In this document: positions 44,639 through 53,444 of the stretch, piece by piece | Layout: every line of letters begins with the position of its first letter | Numbering within the stretch: the stretch's first letter is position 1 | From: Pseudarthrobacter albicanus | GTDB taxonomy: Bacteria; Actinomycetota; Actinomycetes; Actinomycetales; Micrococcaceae | DNA: 64,000 bases | Reading direction: 5' to 3' | Assembly: GCF_018224015.1 (NCBI RefSeq) | Contig: NZ_JAGPOT010000010.1 | Coordinates: 80,231-144,230, forward strand | Made by a program: the position numbers and the translations under genes | The notes under the pieces: generated by a model | What the model saw: the letters and a program-made list of their open reading frames with translations, nothing else | Databases searched by the model: none | What the model was told of the DNA's origin: nothing

Positions 44639-45345
44639 CCGCCCTCCAGCTGGGACCCAACCCGGTCCGCCGTGCCGTGCTGAGCCGCCGCATCCGGCTG
44701 TTCGCCGCCGCGACCATCAGCTACAACATCGTTGAAGCCGTCGTGTCGCTCTGGGCCGGGGGCCTCGCGGACTCGTCGGCCCTGATCGGCTTCGGCCTGG
44801 ACTCGGTGATCGAGGTCGCGTCCGCCGTCGCCCTGTCCTGGCAGTTTTCCGCCAAGGACCCTGAACGGCGCGAACACCTGACCCTGCGGATCATCGCGAT
44901 CTCGTTCTTCGCCCTCGCCGCGTTCGTCGCCGCCGATTCCGTCTGGTCCCTGGCCGGCGGCGGCGAGGCCCGCCATTCCGCCCCGGGAATCGTGATCGCC
45001 GGGCTGAGCCTGGCCGTCATGCCCGTACTGTCCTGGCTGCAGCGCCGCGCCGGCCGGGAACTCGGCTCCCGGACAGCCGTCGCCGATTCCAAACAGACCC
45101 TGCTGTGCACCTACCTCTCCGCCGTCCTGCTCGTCGGGCTGGTGCTGAACAGCACCCTGGGCTGGTGGTGGGCCGACGCCGGCGCCGCGCTGGTCATCGC
45201 CGTCATCGCCGTCCGCGAAGGCATCAGCGCCTGGCGCGGCGACGTCTGCTGCACGCTCCCCCACGCCGCAGCCGCACCCGACGCCGAAGCGGACGGCTGC
45301 TGCCCGGCGCCCGGCAGCCTCAACCTGGGCCGAAGGGACGGCTGA
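44635..45345 (+). CDS. Cation diffusion facilitator-like heavy-metal efflux protein
   Basis: 236 residues. Helices with LFAAATISYNIVEAVVSLWAG, ADSSALIGFGLDSVIEV (metal-site Asp and Glu), and DSKQTLLCTYLSA, matching the CDF transmembrane domain. The cytoplasmic dimer domain is missing; instead the C-terminus has two Cys pairs (DVCC and GCCPAPG). Translationally coupled to cmtR. Likely Cd/Pb/Zn export. Confidence 0.85.
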   Translation: MTALQLGPNPVRRAVLSRRIRLFAAATISYNIVEAVVSLWAGGLADSSALIGFGLDSVIEVASAVALSWQFSAKDPERREHLTLRIIAISFFALAAFVAADSVWSLAGGGEARHSAPGIVIAGLSLAVMPVLSWLQRRAGRELGSRTAVADSKQTLLCTYLSAVLLVGLVLNSTLGWWWADAGAALVIAVIAVREGISAWRGDVCCTLPHAAAAPDAEADGCCPAPGSLNLGRRDG

Positions 45346-45348
45346 GCC

Positions 45349-45663
45349 TTGGATTTCGAACTGCGCACCATCCGGGACTGCCCGAACAGTGGCCCGGCCC
45401 TGGAACTTTTCCGCAAGGCCCTGGCCGCAGAAGAAAAAGAGACGCAATTCCTGACCGTCCGCCTGATCGCCTCCGAAAGCGAGGCGGAGGAGCTGCAGTT
45501 CCACGGCTCACCGTCCTTCATCGCGGACGGACGTGACCTGTTTCCGGCGGAGACGGCACCGGCGCTGAGCTGCCGGCTATACCGCTCCGGGCACGGCGTG
45601 GCAGGACTCCCCTCCGAAGAGTCGTTACGCGCCGCGGTGCGCGGCCTCGGCTCCGGCGCATGA
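45349..45663 (+). CDS. Thioredoxin-like / alkylmercury-lyase-associated small protein
   Basis: 104 residues, TTG start with GAAGGGA upstream, 3 bp after the CDF gene. RDCPNSGPALELFRKAL has a thioredoxin-like position with one Cys (CPNSG rather than CPxC); FHGSPSFIADGRDLF and LSCRLYRSGHGVAGLPS are typical of a small family often called alkylmercury lyase or thioredoxin-family protein. No mercury ligand set is complete. Third gene of the metal cassette. Confidence 0.7.
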   Translation: MDFELRTIRDCPNSGPALELFRKALAAEEKETQFLTVRLIASESEAEELQFHGSPSFIADGRDLFPAETAPALSCRLYRSGHGVAGLPSEESLRAAVRGLGSGA

Positions 45664-45673
45664 ATCCGGTGCC

Positions 45674-46564
45674 CTACTGCTGGGTGCCGTCCTGGTGCTG
45701 GGGCTCGTCATTGGCCTGTTTGGCCTTCTGCACATCAGCTGCCCGGAGACCGTACTGGGGCCTGCCGTCCGGCAGGTCCGGGTAAGTGACGCCGGAGACG
45801 CGCGCTGCCGGCTGCTGGGGCTGCTCCACACCGGCAGCCTGGCTTCCCTGGCCCGGCTGTGCCGAAGCTCCGGGGGCGTACTGGCCTGCCGGCTGACCGC
45901 CCGCCTCCGGCGTCCGCTGGCCGTACGGGTCATTCCAGCCCGCGGGGCGTTCCGGAGCATGGCCCTGCTGGCCGGGCAGGGGCGGCTGGTTCTGGTAGTC
46001 GCGCTCCGGGTAGCCGGCGGCTCCCGCCGTGCCGGCGGCAGACCCCGACGCGTCATGCCGGGTCATGGGCAGCTGGTGCAGCAGGCGGCGTGCCTCGTTC
46101 GCCGCCTCGAAGGACACCACGACGTCGTAGCTCGTCGCCACAACCTGGTTCGTCGAGGTGAAGTCACGCTTTCCGCGCTGCATGGCGTAGGTGACGATGC
46201 CAAACAGCATGAAGAACGCGGCCCCCATCAGCACGGACGTCACAATCGAGAAGTACCCCGGCGTCGTCGAGAAGAAGGACAGCATGACACCGACGAACAG
46301 GCCGAACCACATGCCGCTGAGCGCACCGGAGAGGGCCACACGCGGATAGGTGAGCCTGCCGGTCACCCGCTCGACCATCTTCAGGTCATTGCCCACGATC
46401 GAGACCAGGTGCACCGGAAACTGCTGGTCCGCCAGATAGTCCACTGCCTTCTGGGCATCCAGGTAGGAGGTATAGGAACCGACGGTGTCCCCCTTGGGGA
46501 CGCTGCGGGCATCGTCCGGGCCGCTGGGGGCACCGGCCCTGGGAGCACCAAAAATGTTTGACAT
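45674..46564 (-). CDS. General stress protein 17M-like membrane protein
   Basis: 296 residues. The N-terminal domain (about 25-75: VGSYTSYLDAQKAVDYLADQQFPV) resembles the GSP-17M domain; two helices follow (GALSGMWFGLFVGVMLSFF and SIVTSVLMGAAFFMLFGIV), then an ATSYDVVV stretch and a long Gln/Pro/Gly-rich tail ending in an acidic-polar segment. ATG 46564 is preferred over an upstream Met (13 codons earlier). Divergent from the MgtE-like gene. Cell envelope stress role inferred only. Confidence 0.75.
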   Translation of the reverse strand: MSNIFGAPRAGAPSGPDDARSVPKGDTVGSYTSYLDAQKAVDYLADQQFPVHLVSIVGNDLKMVERVTGRLTYPRVALSGALSGMWFGLFVGVMLSFFSTTPGYFSIVTSVLMGAAFFMLFGIVTYAMQRGKRDFTSTNQVVATSYDVVVSFEAANEARRLLHQLPMTRHDASGSAAGTAGAAGYPERDYQNQPPLPGQQGHAPERPAGWNDPYGQRTPEAGGQPAGQYAPGASAQPGQGSQAAGVEQPQQPAARVSGVTYPDLPDGRPQYGLRAADVQKAKQANDEPQHQDGTQQ

Positions 46565-46629
46565 ATGCCCATTCTCGCCTATCCGGCTGGTGATCGCCTG
46601 CAAATTCAGCTAAAAGAGAGCAGACTCGG

Positions 46630-46641
46630 TAGCCTGTACAC
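46630..46641 (+). promoter_or_regulatory. -10 element for the MgtE-like gene, leaderless
   Basis: TAGCCT at 46630-46635, 6 nt, GTG at 46642. Confidence 0.5.
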
Positions 46642-47925
46642 GTGAGCACAAATATTTCGCGGGTGTTTGTCGCGCGCCTCCTCGGACTGGATGTCTTCGA
46701 CCCGCTGGGCGACCGTCTGGGCCGGCTGCGCGACGTCGTCGTGCTCTCACGCGGAACCCGGGGCGCCCCTCACGTGGTCGGCATCGTCGTCGAGGTCCCG
46801 GGCAAGAAACGCGTCTTCGTGCCGATGACGCGGATCACCTCGATCGACCAGACGCAGGTCATCTGCACGGGCCTGGTGAACCTGCGCCGCTTCGAACAGC
46901 GCGGGGCGGAGACCCTCGTGGTGGCCGAGATGTTCGACCGCCGGGTGACCCTCGCGGACGGCAGCGGCGACGCCACCATCGAGGACATTGCGATGGACCG
47001 GCACCGCTCCGGGGACTGGTTCGTCAGCAAGCTCTTCGTCCGCCGCGGCCATTCCCTGTCCCCGCTGAGCAGGCTGCGCCGCAACGAGACCATGATCATC
47101 GGCTGGGCCGACGCACAGCAGGGTGCCAAAACCGAGCCGCAGGCGGCCACGCAGTTCGTCGCGACGCACGAGGACCTGAAGCCGGCCGACTTCGCCGAGG
47201 CACTCCAGGAGATGAGCGACAAACGCCGCTTCGAAGTCGCCAGCGAGTTGCAGGATGAACGGCTGGCCGACGTCCTGCAGGAAATGCGGGAAGGCGATCA
47301 GGTGGAGATTCTCTCCGCCCTGGACGTGCACCGCGCCGCGGACGTGCTGGAGGAAATGGACCCTGACGACGCCGCCGACCTCCTGGCCGAGCTCCCGAGC
47401 GCCCAGGCCGAAGAACTCCTCCAGCTGATGGAGCCCGAAGGTGCCGAAGACGTCCGCCGCCTGCTCGAATACGACGAGGACACCGCCGGCGGCCTGATGA
47501 CACCCGTCCCGGTCATCCTGCCGCCCGAAGCAACCGTCGCCGAGGCGCTCGCGCATGTCCGCCGCGAGGAGCTGTCCCCCGCGCTGGCGTCGTCGATCTT
47601 CATCGCACGGCCCCCGCTGGAGACGCCCACGGGCCGGTTCCTCGGCGTCGTGCACATCCAGCAACTGCTGCGCTATCCCCCGCCCGAGCCGCTGGGCAAT
47701 CTTGTTGACAAGACCCTGGAGCCGGTCTCGGACCACGCCCACATCAGCGAGGTGGCCCGCACACTGGCCACGTACAACCTCAACTCGCTCCCCGTCGTCA
47801 ACAGCGACGGACGGCTTGTGGGGGCGGTGACTGTTGATGACGTGCTTGATCATCTGTTGCCCGATGACTGGCGCGCCCACGAGGACGATGCCCCGATAAG
47901 GAAGCTTGGAGGCCGCATTGGCTGA
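46642..47925 (+). CDS. MgtE N-terminal/CBS-domain protein without membrane channel
   Basis: 427 residues. PRC-barrel-like N-terminus (about 10-150), MgtE intracellular N domain (about 170-280, repeats such as VLEEMDPDDAADLLAEL), then two CBS domains (about 285-410) with GGLMTPVPVILPPEATV and NLNSLPVVNSDGRLVGAV. The five-helix Mg2+ channel of true MgtE is absent, so it is not a transporter by itself; it may sense Mg2+ or nucleotides and act on a partner. Same architecture as mycobacterial Rv1232c (from memory). Overlaps the next gene by 8 bp. Confidence 0.87.
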   Translation: MSTNISRVFVARLLGLDVFDPLGDRLGRLRDVVVLSRGTRGAPHVVGIVVEVPGKKRVFVPMTRITSIDQTQVICTGLVNLRRFEQRGAETLVVAEMFDRRVTLADGSGDATIEDIAMDRHRSGDWFVSKLFVRRGHSLSPLSRLRRNETMIIGWADAQQGAKTEPQAATQFVATHEDLKPADFAEALQEMSDKRRFEVASELQDERLADVLQEMREGDQVEILSALDVHRAADVLEEMDPDDAADLLAELPSAQAEELLQLMEPEGAEDVRRLLEYDEDTAGGLMTPVPVILPPEATVAEALAHVRREELSPALASSIFIARPPLETPTGRFLGVVHIQQLLRYPPPEPLGNLVDKTLEPVSDHAHISEVARTLATYNLNSLPVVNSDGRLVGAVTVDDVLDHLLPDDWRAHEDDAPIRKLGGRIG

Positions 47926-48637
47926 TAACAGCACACCAAGAACCTCCACCGTCCGGCCGGGCAGCCAATCCACCGGGAAGGGCAGCCTCGATACCCCCTT
48001 GAGCGGCCGTGCGCGGATCCTGCCCAAGTTTTCCCCCAACCCGGATGCCTTCGGCCACGCCACGGAAGGCTTCGCCCGGTTCATGGGCACGCCGACGTTC
48101 CTGGTCTACATGACCGTGTTCTGCGTCTTCTGGCTGGTCTGGAACACCTTTGCCCCGAAGGAGTGGCAGTTCGACTCCCAGGCCCTCGGCTATACGTTGC
48201 TGACCCTGATGCTGTCGCTGCAGGCCTCATACGCCGCCCCGCTGCTACTGCTCGCCCAGAACCGCCAGGACGACCGGGACCGCGTCTCACTCCAGCAGGA
48301 CCGGCAGCGCGCGGAGCGCAACCTCTCGGACACCGAATACCTGACCCGGGAGCTGGCGTCCCTGCGCATCGCCCTGCGGGAGGTCGCCACCCGCGACTAC
48401 GTGCGGGCCGAGCTGCGCAGCCTGCTGGAGGACATGCTGGAGGCGCAGGAGGAACTGCGCACCCACGATCCGTCAGCCGGGATCCACGAGACCCCGCGGG
48501 AGAAGGTCAAGGAGAAGCTGAAGGAGAAGCGCGACAAGCAACGCGGCCCCCGGACCCAGCAGGTCCCCAAAGTCAAGCCGGACACCACGGCCGAACGTCC
48601 GGGCCTGCCCGCACACCGCACCTTCCCCGAAAGCTGA
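47918..48637 (+). CDS. DUF1003 membrane protein
   Basis: 239 residues. TTG start at 47918 is set by GGAGG five bases upstream. Two helices: FLVYMTVFCVFWLVWNTF and LGYTLLTLMLSLQASYAAPL, then the DUF1003 stretch LLAQNRQDDRDRVSLQQDRQRAE and a coiled-coil/charged tail (EKVKEKLKEKRDKQ). Translationally linked to the MgtE-like gene, suggesting a shared membrane complex. Function unknown. Confidence 0.85.
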   Translation: MADNSTPRTSTVRPGSQSTGKGSLDTPLSGRARILPKFSPNPDAFGHATEGFARFMGTPTFLVYMTVFCVFWLVWNTFAPKEWQFDSQALGYTLLTLMLSLQASYAAPLLLLAQNRQDDRDRVSLQQDRQRAERNLSDTEYLTRELASLRIALREVATRDYVRAELRSLLEDMLEAQEELRTHDPSAGIHETPREKVKEKLKEKRDKQRGPRTQQVPKVKPDTTAERPGLPAHRTFPES

Positions 48638-48648
48638 GCAATCACCGC

Positions 48649-49827
48649 ATGGACACCCCACCGGACAGCACCCCACCGGACTCCCGTCAGGACTCCCCGA
48701 TGGGCTCACCCCTGCACCGGGCGGTGCAGGCCGCCCTCGCCACCGTGATCGACCCCGAGCTGCGCCGCCCCATCACCGAGCTGGGGATGGTCGAGTCGGT
48801 GGACGTCTCCGACGGCGGCCGCGCACGGATCACGGTGCTCCTGACCATTGCGGGCTGCCCGTTGCGCGGCACTATCACGGCCGACTGCGAGGCGGCACTG
48901 TCCGCCGTGCCGGGGGTGACCGCCGTCGACGTTGAGCTGAAGGTCATGACGCAGGACCAGCGCAATGCCCTCAAGGAACAGCTGCGCGGCGCCGGCGGGC
49001 AGCGCGGGATCCCCTTCAACGCGCCCGGTTCGCTGACCAAGGTGTACGCCGTCGCGAGCGGCAAGGGCGGCGTGGGAAAATCGTCGGTGACCGTGAACCT
49101 GGCCTGCAGCCTCGCCGCACAGGGCCTCCGGGTGGGGATCGTGGACGCGGATGTGCACGGCTTCTCGGTCCCGGCGCTGATGGGCATCACGCAGTCCCCC
49201 ACCCGGGTGGATGACATGATCCTGCCGCCGGTGGCCTACGGTGTGAAGGTCATCTCCATCGGCATGTTCGTCACCGGAAACCAGCCGGTCGCCTGGCGGG
49301 GTCCGATGCTGCACCGGGCCCTCGAACAGTTCCTCACCGATGTTTACTTCGGCGACCTCGACGCCCTCTTCCTGGACCTGCCGCCCGGCACGGGGGACAT
49401 CGCCATCTCGGTGGCCCAGCTGCTCCCGAAGGCGCAGATCCTCGTGGTGACCACCCCGCAGGCGGCCGCGGCCGATGTGGCCGAGCGCGCCGGTGCCATC
49501 GCCACCCAGACCGGCCAGACCGTGGCCGGCGTGGTGGAGAACATGTCCTACCTGGAGCTGCCCGACGGCGGCCGGATGGAGCTGTTCGGCAGCGGCGGCG
49601 GCGCCGTGCTCGCCGGGCGGCTCTCGGACCTGGTGGGCACCGAGGTGCCGCTGCTGGGGCAGATCCCGCTGGACATCCTGCTGCGCGAGGGCGGGGATGC
49701 CGGGGTCCCGCTGGTGCTGGGACGGCCGGAGACCCCGGCGGCTGTGGCGTTGACGGGGATCGCGGGAAAGCTCGCGTCGGCCCCGCGCGGGCTGAAGGGC
49801 CTGTCCCTGGGGCTGCAGCCGCGGTGA
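48649..49827 (+). CDS. mrp: Mrp/ApbC P-loop ATPase, iron-sulfur cluster carrier
   Basis: 392 residues. N-terminal MIP18/DUF59 domain (about 20-100: TVIDPELRRPITELGMV, IAGCPLRGTI), then the deviant Walker A SGKGGVGKSS at about 140-149 and LDLPPGTGDIA. Carries Fe-S clusters to apoproteins. The CxxC that holds the bridging cluster in many Mrp proteins (after VVENMSY) is not present: LELPDGG is there instead, as I recall for actinobacterial homologues. Starts 11 bp after the DUF1003 gene. Confidence 0.92.
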   Translation: MDTPPDSTPPDSRQDSPMGSPLHRAVQAALATVIDPELRRPITELGMVESVDVSDGGRARITVLLTIAGCPLRGTITADCEAALSAVPGVTAVDVELKVMTQDQRNALKEQLRGAGGQRGIPFNAPGSLTKVYAVASGKGGVGKSSVTVNLACSLAAQGLRVGIVDADVHGFSVPALMGITQSPTRVDDMILPPVAYGVKVISIGMFVTGNQPVAWRGPMLHRALEQFLTDVYFGDLDALFLDLPPGTGDIAISVAQLLPKAQILVVTTPQAAAADVAERAGAIATQTGQTVAGVVENMSYLELPDGGRMELFGSGGGAVLAGRLSDLVGTEVPLLGQIPLDILLREGGDAGVPLVLGRPETPAAVALTGIAGKLASAPRGLKGLSLGLQPR

Positions 49828-49900
49828 TCGAGCCTGTCGAGATCGATCCGCCCCGGTGATCGAGCCGGCCCGGTGATCGAGCCTGTCGAGATCCCCGGGT
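49825..49900. repeat. Intergenic GTGATCGAGCC repeats
   Basis: GTGATCGAGCCTGTCGAGAT occurs at about 49826 and 49872, with a partial third copy (GTGATCGAGCCGG) between. Between convergent mrp and tatB. Confidence 0.75.
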
Positions 49901-50296
49901 CTAGGTGGCCTCTGAATCGAAGGGGGCGGGCTCGCCCTCCGGCAGCCGCTCGGCGACCCGGTCCGGGCGGTGATCCGCGAGGGCGGCGGCGGCGAAGGCG
50001 GCACCGGCAGTGGCGGGTGCTCCGGAGCTGACCGGTTTGGTGTCGTCGTCGAGCAGCGCTTCCTTGATGATCCTGCGCGGATCGTATTGCCGGGGATCGT
50101 ACTTCTTCCAGTCGACGTCATCAATATCGATGCCGACTTCTTCCTTGATCTGTTCCCGGGCGCCGGACGCCATCCGGCGGACTTCCTTGACGATGTTGGC
50201 AAGTTTCTGGGTGTACTCGGGCAGCCTGCTGGGACCGATCACCAGGAGTCCGATGATCAGCAGAAGGAGAAACTCCGGTCCGTTGATTCCAAGCAC
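49901..50296 (-). CDS. tatB: Sec-independent protein translocase subunit TatB
   Basis: 131 residues, GTG start. N-terminal helix NGPEFLLLLIIGLLVIGPSRLPEY with the conserved Glu and the Gly-Pro hinge, then an amphipathic helix (KLANIVKEVRRMASGAREQI) and a disordered acidic/Pro tail. Receives folded twin-arginine substrates with TatC. Downstream of rseA by 81 bp; the sigE-rseA-tatB linkage is usual in actinobacteria. Confidence 0.93.
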   Translation of the reverse strand: MLGINGPEFLLLLIIGLLVIGPSRLPEYTQKLANIVKEVRRMASGAREQIKEEVGIDIDDVDWKKYDPRQYDPRRIIKEALLDDDTKPVSSGAPATAGAAFAAAALADHRPDRVAERLPEGEPAPFDSEAT

Positions 50297-50377
50297 TTTA
50301 GGAAGATTACCCTCTCGATCGGCCTGGCGACGATTCCGGGCGGTCCGGGCGGCGGCGGCAGCCTGCCGGTGCGCCCG

Positions 50378-51484
50378 TCATGGTGCCAGGAGCTCAAGGA
50401 TCCTGCCCAGTCCCCGCTCCATCCGCTCGGGGACCCCGTCCGGCCCCCCGGCCGGGATGCCGGCGCCGGCCGGGGTGCCGGCGCCGGGCGGGGTGCCGGC
50501 GCCGGCCGCCAGGAGTGCGGCCACGCCGTCGCGGGCCTGCTCCGCAGGCAGATCCGCAACGTAGGTGAAGGTGGCACCGGAGACCTGGTAGATGGCCCGG
50601 AACGGGGCCGCCGCGTTGATCCAGAGCGTGCCGCTGCCGGGTCCCGGGCTGCGGGTCAATCCACTCAGCCCGGCGGCGGTGAAACCGTCCGCGGTGGCGG
50701 GGCGTCCGGTCAGGACATTGACCGGAGCGCCAGGCTGCTGCGCGCCGGCCGCTCCGTCCGCCGGGAGCAGGGTTCCATGCTGTTCGAGGACCGTGACAAA
50801 GTGCTGGCCGTCCGTGAGCCGCAGCTCCAGGACGTTCCCCCCGGCCGCCACGTCGCCCCGCGCCCAGATCAGGTGGAAGCCGAGTTCGCGCAGTTCCGGA
50901 CATGCCCATCCCTGCGCGCGCAGGGTCGACAGCTGCTCCGCGCTGAGCGCACCGGCGGGGGTGAAGTCCGGCGCGCCGGTCAGGGTCCAGCCCGCGCCGC
51001 CCCCGGGTGCGGCGTCCCTTCCCAGGCCCCCGGCCGCCGCGGAACCGGCGGTGTCGTGCCGCAGGAAAGCGGCAGCGTCCGCGCCGTCCGCCAGCGGGGC
51101 CGCCGCACCACCCATCAGGTAGGCCACCCCGGCCATCAGGGCCATGGCCGCGGCTGCCCCGCCGGCAACAAGCGCCGGAATCCGCACCCGCGGGCGGCGC
51201 AGACCCGGCGGCAACGGCGGCAGGGCCGACGGGTCAGCGTCGTGCCGCTCCGCGGCGAGCTCCTGCGTCCTGGCCAGCAGGCGCGCGGTCAGGTCCTCGC
51301 TTGCCTCGGGGACCGCCGCGCCGCGGAGGCGCTCCAGATACTGGCGTTCCCGCTGCTGCCGCGCGCTGCACTCCGGGCAGGACTGCAGATGCCGGTGGCT
51401 TGCAGCCCCGGGCCGGCTGGGATTCCCGAGCCGGCCGGAGTTCCCGCACCCGGGGCCCCCCAGCAAACGTTTCAGCAGACCCAT
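50378..51484 (-). CDS. rseA: Anti-sigma factor (RseA-like, zinc-binding)
   Basis: 368 residues. The N-terminal anti-sigma motif H-x3-C-x2-C is HLQSCPEC at about 32-39; one TM helix (IPALVAGGAAAAMALMAGVAYLM) at about 102-124; then an extracytoplasmic domain of about 230 residues with GFHLIWARGDVAAGGNVLELRL. Gly/Ala/Pro repeats (GAGTPPGAGTPAGAG) near the C-terminus come from DNA repeats around 50455-50515. Expected to hold SigE until envelope stress. 8 bp after sigE. Confidence 0.87.
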   Translation of the reverse strand: MGLLKRLLGGPGCGNSGRLGNPSRPGAASHRHLQSCPECSARQQRERQYLERLRGAAVPEASEDLTARLLARTQELAAERHDADPSALPPLPPGLRRPRVRIPALVAGGAAAAMALMAGVAYLMGGAAAPLADGADAAAFLRHDTAGSAAAGGLGRDAAPGGGAGWTLTGAPDFTPAGALSAEQLSTLRAQGWACPELRELGFHLIWARGDVAAGGNVLELRLTDGQHFVTVLEQHGTLLPADGAAGAQQPGAPVNVLTGRPATADGFTAAGLSGLTRSPGPGSGTLWINAAAPFRAIYQVSGATFTYVADLPAEQARDGVAALLAAGAGTPPGAGTPAGAGIPAGGPDGVPERMERGLGRILELLAP

Positions 51485-51492
51485 CGCCAGGT

Positions 51493-52125
51493 TCAGAGGA
51501 GGCCGGCGATGCGCGGCATCTTGAGCCGCGGCTTGAGGGACTGCTTGGCAGCCTGCTTCGGGCGGGGGTCACGGTGCGCGAGCTTCTCCCGGAGCATTGT
51601 CCGGCCCCGGTGAATACGCGACCGCACCGTTCCGAGTTTGATGCCCAGCGCGGCGGCGACCTCGTCGTAGGAGAGCCCCTCGAGGTCGCAGAGGACGACG
51701 GCGGCCCGGAAGTCCGGGGGCAGTTCCTCCAGGGCGGCCTGCACGTCCAGGTCCAGGTTGTTGAATTCGAAGCTTTGCTCCGGGCCCGGCTCACGGCCCG
51801 GAAGCCTGGATTCGGCGTCGTCCGCGAGGGCATCGAAACGGATGCGGCTCTTGCGCCGGGCCTGGTCCAGGAAAAGGTTGGTGGTGATCCGGTGCAGCCA
51901 GCCGTCCAGGGTCCCGGGCTTGAAATTCTCCAGCGAACGGAAGACGCGCACGAAGACCTCCTGGGTGAGGTCCTCGGCGTCGAACTTGTTGCCGGTCAGC
52001 CGGTACGCGAGGCGGTAGACCTTGGCGGAGTGGTTGGTCACCACTTCTTCCCAGGTCGGCCGGACCCACTCGGCTTCCGCGGGCTGGGACTCTTCAGTTG
52101 CAGGGACAGCTGTCGGATTCGACAT
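51493..52125 (-). CDS. sigE: ECF sigma factor SigE
   Basis: 210 residues. Region 2 (about 33-100: [43 protein letters not shown]) and region 4 (about 130-180: [31 protein letters not shown]). GAGGGGAG ribosome site. A hairpin CCTGC-ACCA-GCAGG lies 40-55 bp upstream. Controls envelope stress genes with RseA. Divergent from the O-methyltransferase gene. Confidence 0.92.
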   Translation of the reverse strand: MSNPTAVPATEESQPAEAEWVRPTWEEVVTNHSAKVYRLAYRLTGNKFDAEDLTQEVFVRVFRSLENFKPGTLDGWLHRITTNLFLDQARRKSRIRFDALADDAESRLPGREPGPEQSFEFNNLDLDVQAALEELPPDFRAAVVLCDLEGLSYDEVAAALGIKLGTVRSRIHRGRTMLREKLAHRDPRPKQAAKQSLKPRLKMPRIAGLL

Positions 52126-52491
52126 CGTCCGCTCCCCTCATGGATGATACTTAGGCTTGGGCGGTTCCTGCTGGTGCAGGCTCCCGCACCTATGATTCGA
52201 CGCCGATCACCACGCGGATGAGCGGATTCCCATCATGTCAAAATAAGCTGGGAATTTCCTGATCCGGGCGGGCCTTCCGCCCTCGGCGCAACGCCCCGCG
52301 CAGCGCCCTGCCCAGCGGCCTGCGGGACCCCGCGACGACCCGCCAGGACCCCGTGGAGACTGCGCGCAGCTGCGCCGCGGCACACCGCCGCTGCGCCATC
52401 GCAGCCGCAGCGAGGCTGCCTCCCGTGTGCGTCCCGCCGGACACAGTACGCTGTAGGGAACACTCCCCTGCCGCCCAGAAAGCGATAACCC
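52126..52491. other. 366-bp gap between sigE and the O-methyltransferase gene
   Basis: Holds the leader of sigE on the minus strand (hairpin 52166-52179; TAAGTAT near 52150) and a likely -10 TACGCT (52448-52453) for the methyltransferase. The middle (52250-52440) is GC-rich with no convincing ORF, palindrome or repeat. Confidence 0.5.
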
Positions 52492-53124
52492 ATGAGCGCC
52501 GATAAGTCCACGAGCTGGTCCTACGCAGAAGATCTGCCTGCCGAGGATGAGGTCCTGTCGCACGCGCGCGAACGGTCCTTCGAGCTGGGCGTCACTCCGA
52601 TCGGCCCCGGCGTGGGGGCAGTGCTGACCGTGCTCGCCGCCGCCTCCAAGGCGCAGACCGCCGTGGAGATCGGAACCGGCGCCGGTGTCTCCGGCGTGTG
52701 CATCCTGCGGGGCCTGGGCCCGCAGGCGGTCCTGACCACCATCGACGTCGACGTCGAGCACCTGAAAGCAGCACGGGAAGCGTTCCAGGAAGCCGGCAGC
52801 CCGGCCAACCGCACCCGCACGATTTCCGGCCGGGCCGGGGACGTCCTCCCCCGGCTGACTGACGGCGCCTACGATCTGGTGTTTATCGATGCCGACAAGC
52901 CCAGTTACCCCGGCTACGTGGAACAGGCCGTCCGGCTGCTCAAATCCGGCGGCCTGCTGATCGTCAACGACGCCCTGGACAAGGACCGCGTGGCGAATCC
53001 GGCGGCGCGCGAGGCCACCACTGTCGTCCTCCGCCATGTGGGCAAGGCCATCCGCGACGACGACCGGCTCGCTTCGGCCATGCTGCCCACCGGCGACGGC
53101 CTGCTGGTCGCCGTCAAGAAGTAG
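52492..53124 (+). CDS. SAM-dependent O-methyltransferase (COMT-like)
   Basis: 210 residues. SAM motif EIGTGAGVSGVCILRGL, FIDADKPSYPGYVE (metal-binding Asp) and IVNDALDKDRV: the CCoAMT/COMT-like divalent-metal family. Neighbour of sigE in mycobacteria too (Rv1220c, from memory). Substrate unknown; probably catechol-like. No good Shine-Dalgarno before the ATG. Ends at a strong hairpin. Confidence 0.9.
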   Translation: MSADKSTSWSYAEDLPAEDEVLSHARERSFELGVTPIGPGVGAVLTVLAAASKAQTAVEIGTGAGVSGVCILRGLGPQAVLTTIDVDVEHLKAAREAFQEAGSPANRTRTISGRAGDVLPRLTDGAYDLVFIDADKPSYPGYVEQAVRLLKSGGLLIVNDALDKDRVANPAAREATTVVLRHVGKAIRDDDRLASAMLPTGDGLLVAVKK

Positions 53125-53153
53125 CCGTCAGGGAGTCTCACAGGCGGACAGCA

Positions 53154-53210
53154 AAGGGGGGCCCGCAAGCAACAGCTTGCGGGCCCCGCCCCTTGCGAAA
53201 TCAATTTTTT
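53154..53210. terminator. Bidirectional terminator between O-methyltransferase and DUF3117
   Basis: 13-bp perfect stem (53158-53170 with 53175-53187), AACA loop, followed on the plus strand by a T6 run at 53205-53210. Confidence 0.85.
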
Positions 53211-53244
53211 GCGGGATCAAACGCACAAATCCCGCAGCGCGAAG

Positions 53245-53412
53245 CTATTCGGTGACGCCGACGAGGCATTCCTTCAGGTTGGTCGCTTCGGCAGCATTGA
53301 GTTCGACCACGAGTCGTCCTCCGCCTTCGAGCGGAACACGCATGATCAGGCTTCGTCCCTCTTTGGTTACTTCCATTGGGCCGTCGCCGGTGCGTGGTTT
53401 CATTGCCGCCAT
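53245..53412 (-). CDS. DUF3117 small protein
   Basis: 55 residues from ATG 53412, set by GGAGGGG nine bases upstream. MAAMKPRTGDGPMEVTKEGR and LIMRVPLEGGGRLVVEL are the family signature. Actinobacterial, function unknown. GATAAT at 53477-53482 (minus strand) is a likely -10, giving a leader of about 60 nt that contains a 20-bp palindrome. Confidence 0.88.
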   Translation of the reverse strand: MAAMKPRTGDGPMEVTKEGRSLIMRVPLEGGGRLVVELNAAEATNLKECLVGVTE

Positions 53413-53444
53413 AAGGAATATCCCCTCCATTAGTCCCGTGACTT

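Noticed and set aside
41700..45670. Genomic or resistance island with integrase
   Set aside because: Accessory-looking genes are present, but no integrase, transposase, tRNA or direct-repeat attachment sites are visible.
52233..52511. Small minus-strand ORF in the sigE-methyltransferase gap
   Set aside because: Starts inside the methyltransferase gene, is Arg/Gly/Ala-rich and has no ribosome site or -10 hexamer.
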